Shown here in pieces: positions 7,368 to 12,461 of a DNA stretch of 12,461 nt. Each line of letters begins with the position of its first letter. Within the stretch, counting starts at the first letter, position 1. A program made the position numbers and the translations under genes. This DNA is from Oceanospirillales bacterium (GTDB lineage Bacteria > Pseudomonadota > Gammaproteobacteria > Xanthomonadales > SZUA-36). Where the stretch lies: positions 1 through 12,461 of the forward strand of contig QIKG01000168.1 in assembly GCA_003232965.1 (NCBI GenBank), in the 5' to 3' direction. The notes beneath the pieces are model-generated. The model was not told the origin of the DNA, did not search any database, and saw only the letters and a program-made list of their open reading frames with translations.

Positions 7368-7403
7368 CTTTGATAGCTAAACATAGAAGACTGCCAACAT
7401 ACA

Positions 7404-7427
7404 AGGGTGGGCATTTATGCCCACGCG
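7404..7427 (+). repeat. REP-type palindrome, copy 2 (split by the IS)
   Basis: These 24 bases match REP copy 3 from its third base on: AGG, then GTGGGCATTTATGCCCAC, then GCG. The missing first two bases, GT, are found at 6159-6160 on the other side of the IS110 element. It faces copy 1, so before insertion the lipid kinase and ald genes were separated by a pair of inverted REPs about 45 bases apart. Confidence 0.88.
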
Positions 7428-7435
7428 TAAGAACC

Positions 7436-7457
7436 AACCCATACCGGGTTTTGTTTT
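7436..7457 (+). terminator. Weak rightward terminator before the ald stop
   Basis: AACCC (7436-7440) and GGGTT (7446-7450) form a five-base stem around ATACC, followed by TTGTTTT. It reads rightward and would have stopped transcripts from the lipid kinase gene before they entered ald from its 3' end. The stem is short, so this is tentative. Confidence 0.4.
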
Positions 7458-8577
7458 ATGCGGTTTCTAGGGCTTCTTTTGGGTTGACGAATTCATAGCC
7501 TAGGTTTTCTGCAACTTCTTCGCAGGTCACCATGCCACGGTGGACATTTAAGCCATTCAACAAGTGTTGGTCATCGAGCATGGCCTGTTTTGCGCCTTTG
7601 TCTGCCAGTCGCAACACAAAAGGCTGGGTTGCGTTGTTGAGGGCAAAGGTCGAAGTTCGGGCAACTGCGCCGGGCATATTGGCCACACAGTAATGCACGA
7701 TGTCATCCACTATATAGATGGGGTCTTGATGGGTGGTGGCATGGGAGGTTTCAAAACAACCGCCCTGATCAATCGCCACATCGACCACCACCGAACCCTT
7801 GCGCATTTTTTTCAAATGCTCACGCGTGACCAGTTTTGGTGCGGCAGCGCCCGGAATCAATACCGCTCCGATGACCAGATCGGCGTCGGTCACATATTTA
7901 TCCAGTGAGAGTAAATCTGAATAAATGGTTTCTATACGGCTATCAAAGAGGGCATCAAAACGGCGTAAAACCTCAAGCGAGCGATCCAGAACAACCACCT
8001 GAGCACCCATACCCATGGCCATTTGCGCGGCATTAAAACCAACTACACCGCCACCAATAATCACCACTTTGGCCGGGGCAACTCCGGGTACGCCACCCAA
8101 AAGTACGCCGGCACCACCGTGGGCTTTTTCCAGACACCAAGCACCTGCCTGAACTGACAAACGCCCGGCAACTTCCGACATCGGAGCCAGCAGTGGTAAA
8201 GCACCGCTATTATCTGTAACAGTCTCATAGGCAATACAGGTAGCGCCGCTCTCAACCAGTTCGCGCGTTTGCTCAGGATCCGGCGCCAAGTGTAAATAGG
8301 TGAACAGCACCTGATCAGCGCGTAACATCGCGCGTTCAACAGCCTGGGGTTCTTTTACCTTGACGATCATTTCGGCAATATCAAATACCGCTTTAGCATC
8401 CGGCAATATGGTTGCGCCGGCCTCAGTGTAAAGTGCATTATCAAGACCGATAGACAATGCGGCATCGTTTTCCACGAACACTTCATGTCCCCGAGCCACC
8501 AACTCGCGTACGGTTGCGGGTATAAGTCCGATCCGGTATTCATGGTTTTTAATCTCTTTAGGTACACCAATGCGCAT
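7456..8577 (-). CDS. ald: Alanine dehydrogenase
   Basis: This cytoplasmic enzyme reversibly deaminates L-alanine to pyruvate and ammonium with NAD, and is used mainly in alanine catabolism. The 373-residue protein is full length for the family. Substrate and catalytic residues known from other alanine dehydrogenases are in place: R15, K75, H96 and D270. The Rossmann loop GGGVVG is at 175-180, followed by D198 at the end of the second strand, which favours NAD over NADP. The signature MSEVAGRLS is at 133-141. ATG 8577 has GGAGAG seven bases upstream; the overlapping ATG at 8582 is out of frame. The gene is divergent from an Lrp-type regulator, the usual arrangement for a substrate-controlled ald. 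Confidence 0.97.
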   Translation of the reverse strand: MRIGVPKEIKNHEYRIGLIPATVRELVARGHEVFVENDAALSIGLDNALYTEAGATILPDAKAVFDIAEMIVKVKEPQAVERAMLRADQVLFTYLHLAPDPEQTRELVESGATCIAYETVTDNSGALPLLAPMSEVAGRLSVQAGAWCLEKAHGGAGVLLGGVPGVAPAKVVIIGGGVVGFNAAQMAMGMGAQVVVLDRSLEVLRRFDALFDSRIETIYSDLLSLDKYVTDADLVIGAVLIPGAAAPKLVTREHLKKMRKGSVVVDVAIDQGGCFETSHATTHQDPIYIVDDIVHYCVANMPGAVARTSTFALNNATQPFVLRLADKGAKQAMLDDQHLLNGLNVHRGMVTCEEVAENLGYEFVNPKEALETA

Positions 8578-8707
8578 GCCATCTCTCCAGTTTATGCAAG
8601 CTTACTATTTGGCATATAATAACGCGTGCCACGCAGTCATTTATTTTGTTATTTTATAACTTAACAGTGTATATTGCTTAAATAACTTATTTTAATAGGA
8701 TAATCTA
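8578..8707. promoter_or_regulatory. Divergent ald / lrp-like promoter region with palindromes
   Basis: This 130-base AT-rich region separates two divergent starts. It contains GTTAT-TTT-ATAAC (8648-8660) and the perfect palindrome GCGTG-C-CACGC (8624-8634). For the regulator gene, TTGTTA (8646-8651) and TATATT (8670-8675) are an acceptable -35/-10 pair with an 18-base spacer; the -35 overlaps the AT palindrome, which would fit autoregulation. Lrp-family proteins typically bind such short AT-rich inverted repeats. The operator role is inferred. Confidence 0.5.
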
Positions 8708-9199
8708 GTGAAAAATCATGGATCATCAGCATTTTATCAGTTAGATAAAACCGACCGTGCAATTCTCGGCTATTTACAGGCAAATGGCCGCCTCAGTAAT
8801 GCCGACCTAGCACGCAAAATAAACCTTAGCCCTAGTCCTTGTTTAGAGCGAGTAAAAAAACTCGAAGGCAAAGGATTTATTCAAGGCTATATGGCCATTC
8901 TTGATCCGACATTGCTGGAATCACAACTACTGATTTTTGTAGAGATCAATCTCAAACGCACGGCAGGTGATGCTTTCAAAGTGTTCCGGCAACGAATACT
9001 TGATATCCCTGAAGTGCTAGATTGTCATCTGGTCTCAGGAAATTTCGATTATCTGATTAAAGCCAGAGTACGGGATATGCAGGAATATCGCAGCTTACTG
9101 GGCGAAAAAATACTACCTATTCCTGGAGTCGAAGGCAGCCGTACTTATGTGGTTATGGAGGAGGTAAAAGAAAGCCTGAGGTTACGAATCCCCCAGTAA
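8708..9199 (+). CDS. Lrp/AsnC family transcriptional regulator, probably controlling ald
   Basis: The 163-residue protein is the normal size for the family. It has an N-terminal winged helix-turn-helix (about 13-63, with LSNADLARKINLSPSPCLERVKKLE split over the turn) and a C-terminal RAM ligand domain (about 70-155). The RAM domain contains the conserved GNFDYLI stretch at 111-117. Such proteins form octamers that sense amino acids and switch neighbouring genes. Its divergent position beside ald suggests an alanine- or leucine-responsive regulator of the AldR/BkdR kind. The start is GTG 8708, preceded by AGGA at 8697-8700; the nearby ATG at 8717 is out of frame. It converges on the next gene with nine bases between the stops and no clear terminator. 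Confidence 0.93.
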   Translation: MKNHGSSAFYQLDKTDRAILGYLQANGRLSNADLARKINLSPSPCLERVKKLEGKGFIQGYMAILDPTLLESQLLIFVEINLKRTAGDAFKVFRQRILDIPEVLDCHLVSGNFDYLIKARVRDMQEYRSLLGEKILPIPGVEGSRTYVVMEEVKESLRLRIPQ

Positions 9200-9208
9200 T
9201 ATCATGAA

Positions 9209-9445
9209 TCAACCTTCGACCTGATACACCGCGCCGGGACTAATAGGGTGAGGCGTGATAATGCCGGTTTTCATTCCGACCACTAGAAGAAAAAAGAAAA
9301 ACAGCGAAAGCCCGATGCGCCAACTCAGCCGCCGCAACATTTTGTCATCATCACCCTCGCCGCCTTTGACCATATAGTAAAATGCAGAAAACAGGGAATA
9401 AACAATAGCCAGAAAAAAAACAACAATGATGATCTTATATAGCAT
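9209..9445 (-). CDS. Twin-transmembrane-helix protein, DUF2909-like
   Basis: The 78-residue protein has two hydrophobic helices (about 3-27 and 44-62) joined by a polar loop with GGEGDDDK and a basic RRLSWR stretch. It ends in a short tail TGIITPHPIS. This pattern (VFFLAIVYSLFSAFYYMVK, then LSWRIGLS, then G.ITPH) matches the DUF2909 proteins that I recall as lying antisense to SURF1 in Pseudomonas-type oxidase clusters. Function is unknown; a role in oxidase assembly is suggested only by this conserved place. ATG 9445 is used; it is divergent from SURF1 with 115 bases between them. Confidence 0.82.
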   Translation of the reverse strand: MLYKIIIVVFFLAIVYSLFSAFYYMVKGGEGDDDKMLRRLSWRIGLSLFFFFLLVVGMKTGIITPHPISPGAVYQVEG

Positions 9446-9560
9446 GATTTAAATGTCCACAACAGGGCTTTCCGTGGCATTATATCCAAATTCGCACGCG
9501 TTTGGGTAGAAGCTGATATTCTCGCAGACTTCTCACCGAATCCGCTCAGGCAGACAATGA
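9446..9560. promoter_or_regulatory. Divergent gap between the DUF2909-like gene and SURF1
   Basis: This 115-base gap must hold promoters for two opposite genes. No good -35/-10 pair stands out by eye. The SURF1 start at 9561 has AGG at 9548-9550 as a weak ribosome binding site. An ATG at 9557 in another frame opens a five-codon frame that overlaps the SURF1 start. Confidence 0.35.
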
Positions 9561-10301
9561 ATGAGTATTGATAATTCGCAGAACAAACCGATAACCGGTC
9601 TGCATTGGCTGCTGTTTACGCTGCTTATGTCGGCGCTATTAGCGGCATTCCTGTGGCTGGCTTTTTGGCAGCTTGAGCGGGCGGATGAGAAACAATCGAT
9701 CCTCACAGCTATCGATCAAGCGCAGTACCTGCCTTTATCAATGGTCGACCGCAATAGCCCACGATTTGCCAAAGTTAGTGGTCGTGGACAATACGATATT
9801 CAGCATAGCTTCCTGCTCGATAACCAAGTAGAAAGCGGGGTTGTCGGTGTGCACCTTATTACACCGTTTAAATTACCCGGTGGTGACTGGTTGTTAGTCA
9901 ATCGTGGTTGGTTGAAGATGCCGCTGGATAGAAGCGAGCTGCCAGCGTTTAGGACTACAGCTACATCCGTTGAAATTAGTGGTAGCCTCAACCTGCCACC
10001 TAAAACCGGCATTCGCATGGGCGGTGATGCAGTAGAGGATACCTCACTACCCTGGCCACGACTGATTACCTACCTGGAACTGGATCCGGCAGCCGCACAA
10101 CTCGGTTACCCCCTATTACCGCAAATTATCCAACTGGATGCCAAAAGCGCATCTGGCTATGGCGAAAGACTGCGGCGTCCGCTAAACTTCGGGCCCGAAA
10201 AGCATCGTGGTTACGCGATAACATGGTTTGCCTTTGCCTTGGTAACGGTAATCCTTTTTATTATCATTATTCGACCTGGAATCAAGAAGTATGGAAAGTA
10301 A
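9561..10301 (+). CDS. SURF1 family cytochrome oxidase biogenesis protein
   Basis: SURF1 (Shy1) proteins sit in the membrane and help deliver heme A to subunit I. The 246-residue protein has the family plan of two membrane helices, one at each end (about 15-37 and 219-238), with a periplasmic domain between. Conserved motifs are WLAFWQLERADEK (32-44), FLLDNQ (84-89 region), VNRGW (113-117) and the strong C-terminal PEKHRGYAITWFAFA (212-226). The start ATG at 9561 lies just before the first helix. Its end overlaps the next gene by 11 bases, so the two are probably translated together. It starts the second block of oxidase-assembly genes. Confidence 0.94.
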   Translation: MSIDNSQNKPITGLHWLLFTLLMSALLAAFLWLAFWQLERADEKQSILTAIDQAQYLPLSMVDRNSPRFAKVSGRGQYDIQHSFLLDNQVESGVVGVHLITPFKLPGGDWLLVNRGWLKMPLDRSELPAFRTTATSVEISGSLNLPPKTGIRMGGDAVEDTSLPWPRLITYLELDPAAAQLGYPLLPQIIQLDAKSASGYGERLRRPLNFGPEKHRGYAITWFAFALVTVILFIIIIRPGIKKYGK

Positions 10302-10884
10302 GCCTGATAACAACACGCCTAAAAAAGGCAATGGACGACTGGTTATATTGGGGGTTTTTGCGGCCTTTCTGACACCCGTAATTATCGCCATGTTAATGCA
10401 GAGTAACTTCTGGTCATACCAGCCCGAATCCAGCAAAGCCCATGGCACCCTGATTAAACCCGTGGTTGAATTAAGCCAATTACGCGAGATTATTGATGAC
10501 CGCACCAAGTGGTGGCTGGTGAGCCTTGCCAGCGGCAACTGTGACCAGGCTTGTGAACAAACCCTGATAGAAATGCGCCAATTACGCAAAGCCACCGGTG
10601 CTCACAGCAGCGAAGTTGGGCTGCTTTTTGTCAGCGCAGATGTCAGCAGCGATGAACAACAGCAGCGCATTCAAGCCATCGAAGCTAAAATTAAACAAAT
10701 TAATAACCCATCGATATACGCACAAATTAACAACGCGGGTTCTGGTACAGAAACTGCGGGTAAAATGTGGCTGTTAGACAGAGAGCTAAACCTTTTTATG
10801 CATTACCCTGCAGGGCATAATGCAACCGGGGTTCGCAAAGACCTAAAACGCATACTTACTTGGGCGCAGGAAAAACCAGAATGA
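10291..10884 (+). CDS. SCO-like membrane-anchored thioredoxin-fold protein (oxidase assembly)
   Basis: The 197-residue protein has a polar N-terminus, one membrane helix (about 16-36) and a periplasmic domain. Two cysteines, C84 and C88, form a CxxxC pair (GNCDQACEQ) like the copper-binding pair of SCO/SenC proteins. The C-terminal stretch WLLDRELNLFMHYPAG (160-175), with H171, also looks like the SCO/thioredoxin region before the last helix, and KDLKRIL follows. From memory it matches the uncharacterised gene between SURF1 and ctaA in Pseudomonas (PA0111 type). The role in copper or thiol chemistry during oxidase assembly is inferred. The start overlaps SURF1 by 11 bases; cyoE follows after 36 bases. 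Confidence 0.8.
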   Translation: MESKPDNNTPKKGNGRLVILGVFAAFLTPVIIAMLMQSNFWSYQPESSKAHGTLIKPVVELSQLREIIDDRTKWWLVSLASGNCDQACEQTLIEMRQLRKATGAHSSEVGLLFVSADVSSDEQQQRIQAIEAKIKQINNPSIYAQINNAGSGTETAGKMWLLDRELNLFMHYPAGHNATGVRKDLKRILTWAQEKPE

Positions 10885-10920
10885 TAGGCTCGCTGAAACC
10901 AGCTGGGGTAGAATAGTCGC

Positions 10921-11826
10921 ATGTCTGTATCTGCACGCCGCTCCCCACTGCTGAGTTTCTTTGAACTCACCAAACCGAAAGTCGTTGCCCTGATCGTATT
11001 TACTGCAGTCGTCGGCATGCTGCTGGCCGTGCCCGGAATGCCGGATGTACTGCGCTTTTTAATGGCCACTCTGGGAATTGGTATGGCCGCCGGTGCAGCT
11101 GCCGCCATTAATCACCTGGTTGACCAGAAAGTTGATGCGAAGATGAAACGCACCGAGGATCGGCCATTACCTAGTGGTGAGCTTACTAGCCGTCAAGTGT
11201 TAGTATTCGCGCTAATCCTTGGCGCAATTGCCATGCTGATACTGTATTTTCTAGTTAACCCTTTGACTGCAGTTCTGACCTTTTTCTCACTCATTGGTTA
11301 CGCGGTTATCTACACCATGTACCTGAAACGGGCGACCCCGCAAAACATTGTTATTGGTGGTGCCGCTGGAGCTGCTCCACCGCTGTTGGGCTGGGTGGCA
11401 ATGACCGGCCAACTGGAAGCAGATGCGATGCTGTTATTCCTGATTATTTATGTCTGGACGCCACCACACTTTTGGGCACTGGCTATTCACCGAGCGGATG
11501 ATTACGCCAAGGCAGATATTCCCATGCTTCCGGTTACCCACGGGATCGAATTTACCCGCTGGCATATATTTTTCTATACCCTGTTGCTCATTATTGTCAC
11601 CACCCTGCCCTACCTGACTGGCATGAGCGGTTTGTTTTACCTAGTTGGGGTTAGCGTGTTGAATTTGGTTTTTCTGAGCTTTTCGGTACGCATGTTAATC
11701 AGCGACAACGAACAACTCCCGATCAAAACTTTCGTCTGGTCGATCATGTATTTAATGGCGCTGTTTGCCTTCCTCTTAATCGACCACTACCTGCCCTGGA
11801 AAGCCATCCTGCACCCAATGGCGTAA
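10921..11826 (+). CDS. cyoE: Protoheme IX farnesyltransferase (heme O synthase)
   Basis: This UbiA-family membrane enzyme (also called ctaB) adds a farnesyl group to protoheme to give heme O, the precursor of heme A. The 301-residue protein has about eight to nine hydrophobic helices. The first aspartate-rich motif, N64, D68, D72 in NHLVDQKVDAKMKRT, and the RP that follows are complete. So is the second, HRADDYAKADIPML (190-203), as well as YVWTPPHFWALA (177-188). ATG 10921 is the first in-frame start; its ribosome binding site is weak (GGGG at about 13 bases upstream). The usual partner ctaA, needed to turn heme O into heme A, is not next to it in this window, nor is a downstream SCO gene. 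Confidence 0.96.
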   Translation: MSVSARRSPLLSFFELTKPKVVALIVFTAVVGMLLAVPGMPDVLRFLMATLGIGMAAGAAAAINHLVDQKVDAKMKRTEDRPLPSGELTSRQVLVFALILGAIAMLILYFLVNPLTAVLTFFSLIGYAVIYTMYLKRATPQNIVIGGAAGAAPPLLGWVAMTGQLEADAMLLFLIIYVWTPPHFWALAIHRADDYAKADIPMLPVTHGIEFTRWHIFFYTLLLIIVTTLPYLTGMSGLFYLVGVSVLNLVFLSFSVRMLISDNEQLPIKTFVWSIMYLMALFAFLLIDHYLPWKAILHPMA

Positions 11827-11866
11827 GCAGTTACAAAAACCACCTTGGTATGATCAACACGCGATT

Positions 11867-11892
11867 GTAGGGTGGGCATTTATGCCCACGCG
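11867..11892 (+). repeat. REP-type palindrome, copy 3
   Basis: A perfect 26-base copy in forward orientation: GTAGG, GTGGGCATTTATGCCCAC, GCG. It is preceded by ATT, so the strand opposite reads CCCTACAAT. That sequence agrees with both target guides proposed for the IS110 bridge RNA, yet no element is inserted here. Confidence 0.92.
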
Positions 11893-11980
11893 AATATGTA
11901 ATTACATTATTAACCTTAATTAATGCCACCAGCGAAACCATAAATATTTTGGTAACCGCTCTGGGTTGGCTGGCTTTTTA

Positions 11981-12006
11981 CGCGTGGGCATAAATGCCCA
12001 CCCTAC
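11981..12006 (-). repeat. REP-type palindrome, copy 4
   Basis: The exact reverse complement of copy 3, starting 88 bases after it. Together they form a REPIN/BIME-like unit of 140 bases whose two GTAG ends face outward, the opposite of the pair around the IS element. It may act as an RNA hairpin after cyoE or be simply a non-autonomous mobile unit. No RAYT gene is present in the window. Confidence 0.92.
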
Positions 12007-12156
12007 GCCAACACGCGCTTTTAGCGCTTGCCTGTAAACGCTTCATATTAGAGAAAACCTATCACGAGCTTGTAATTTATACTTGCGGTTTAACAAAGTA
12101 TCTGCGGATGTAATAGGCTAAAATACCTGCTTTAGTTTTTCATTTCCGGAATGCGT

Positions 12157-12461
12157 ATGTCTAGCCAAAAACCAGAAGATAATTCCAGTAACAACGGTCT
12201 GTTTAAGCACCTGTGTCCCGACGATGAGTTTCCAGGCCGGCACATCGGCCCGCGAGACAGTGATGTTAGTGAAATGCTGGCTTATCTGGGTCAGGAATCA
12301 CTCGACGCACTGGTTAAAAACACCCTGCCGGAAGATATTCTTATCGATACAGAGCTAAACCTGGCACCAGGAATGTCCGAGCGAAAGGCTCTGCAACGAC
12401 TCCGGGAAATGGCGGCAAAAAATCGCGTCATGCACAATATGATCGGCATGGGTTATCACGA
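12157..12461 (+). CDS. gcvP: Glycine dehydrogenase (decarboxylating), P-protein, 5' part
   Basis: The P-protein of the glycine cleavage system decarboxylates glycine with pyridoxal phosphate and passes the aminomethyl group to the H-protein. The 101 codons present hold the N-terminal signature FPGRHIGP, then MLAYLGQESLDALVKNTLP and, near the edge, NMIGMGYH. The gene runs off the window, so the PLP lysine cannot be checked. ATG 12157 is preferred because GGA at 12148-12150 is six bases upstream; the in-frame ATG 12151 has no room for a ribosome binding site. There is no gcvT or gcvH upstream, so the gene starts its own transcript or an operon of different order. Confidence 0.93.
   Translation, partial: MSSQKPEDNSSNNGLFKHLCPDDEFPGRHIGPRDSDVSEMLAYLGQESLDALVKNTLPEDILIDTELNLAPGMSERKALQRLREMAAKNRVMHNMIGMGYH

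Larger units (their letters stand above)
6163..7403 (-). mobile_element. IS110-family insertion sequence (IS621-like), about 1.24 kb, inserted in a REP
   Basis: The element carries one transposase gene, with a 233-base noncoding region upstream and only 21 bases downstream of it. That is the layout of the IS110 group, whose bridge RNA lies in the upstream end. Ends are defined by the target. AG (6161-6162) and AG (7404-7405) are the two copies of the CT core seen on the minus strand. Deleting 6163-7403 and one core joins CCGTAG to GGTGGGC and restores a perfect 26-bp REP. On the transposase strand the left end starts TGTATGTTGGCAG and the right end finishes AACATGGTAT. A short inverted similarity (AACAT / ATGTT) is visible, but no long terminal repeats. 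The transposase is intact, so the element may be active. Confidence 0.88.
11827..12156. other. cyoE-gcvP intergenic region holding an inverted REP pair
   Basis: This gap of 330 bases has no credible gene. It contains two REP copies (11867-11892 and 11981-12006) as an exact inverted pair, a small hairpin GCGC-TTTTA-GCGC (12015-12027), and the unresolved promoter of gcvP. TAAAAT at 12119-12124 is a possible -10 without a clear -35. I looked for a glycine riboswitch before gcvP and saw none. Confidence 0.6.

Noticed and set aside
6088..7427. Inverted repeats on both sides of the transposase taken as terminal inverted repeats of the IS.
   Set aside because: The same 26-bp sequence occurs twice near 11.9 kb without any transposase, and the element boundary falls inside the right copy. 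The repeats are REP target sequences, not IS ends.
6825..7498. Rightward frames over the IS110 gene and its leader (6825-7145, 6970-7197, 7298-7498).
   Set aside because: They are antisense to an intact transposase or cross the predicted bridge RNA and the IS edge; none has a ribosome binding site or a known motif.
11867..12006. REP pair as a CRISPR array or as a Rho-independent terminator for cyoE.
   Set aside because: Only two copies in inverted orientation with no spacer series, and neither hairpin is followed by a T run.
12007..12150. Glycine riboswitch upstream of gcvP.
   Set aside because: I could not find the paired glycine aptamer pattern or an expression platform; only a small hairpin is visible.
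12151..12156. ATG 12151 as the gcvP start.
   Set aside because: GGA would touch the start codon; ATG 12157 gives normal spacing. It changes the protein by two residues only.

Overview
The window looks like a chromosomal segment of a gammaproteobacterium. This rests on the coxB-coxA-ctaG-coxC gene order, an antisense DUF2909-type gene next to a SURF1 gene, a PutA-like start, and REP-type palindromes headed by GTAG. The gene complement suggests an aerobic heterotroph of the broad Pseudomonas/marine-gammaproteobacterial type, but genus cannot be told from the sequence. The main theme is an aa3/caa3-type cytochrome c oxidase locus mixed with amino-acid catabolism genes (putA-like, ald, lrp-like, gcvP).

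Layout. The first 142 bases hold the start of a leftward gene that resembles PutA, with a 517-base gap before coxB. From 660 to 5116 an apparent operon runs rightward: coxB (CuA subunit with a fused cytochrome c domain), coxA, a 46-residue membrane protein, ctaG and coxC, closed by a hairpin terminator. A lipid kinase gene follows (5178-6086). It converges on ald (7456-8577, leftward), which is divergent from an Lrp/AsnC regulator (8708-9199). The oxidase-assembly genes then resume: an antisense twin-membrane-helix protein (9209-9445), SURF1, an SCO-like thioredoxin-fold protein and cyoE/ctaB. The window ends in the start of gcvP. No heme A synthase gene (ctaA) lies between the SCO-like gene and cyoE, where related gene orders usually carry it.

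The most interesting part lies between the lipid kinase and ald. Four copies of a 26-bp REP-type palindrome occur in the window: one pair brackets positions 6088-7427 and one pair lies upstream of gcvP. An IS110-family element of about 1.24 kb has inserted exactly at the GTAG edge of one copy. Removing bases 6163-7403 and one copy of the AG/CT core restores a perfect 26-bp REP. The 233 bases upstream of the transposase can be read as an IS621-like bridge RNA. It contains a loop segment identical to the REP left half-site, a GTAG-containing segment complementary to the right half-site, and two further segments matching the element's own two ends. The REP at 11867-11892 matches the predicted right guide better than the occupied site does and is empty. 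In a circular form of the element, a TTGACA at one end would be joined to a TATCTT-like hexamer spanning the junction, which could form a junction promoter.
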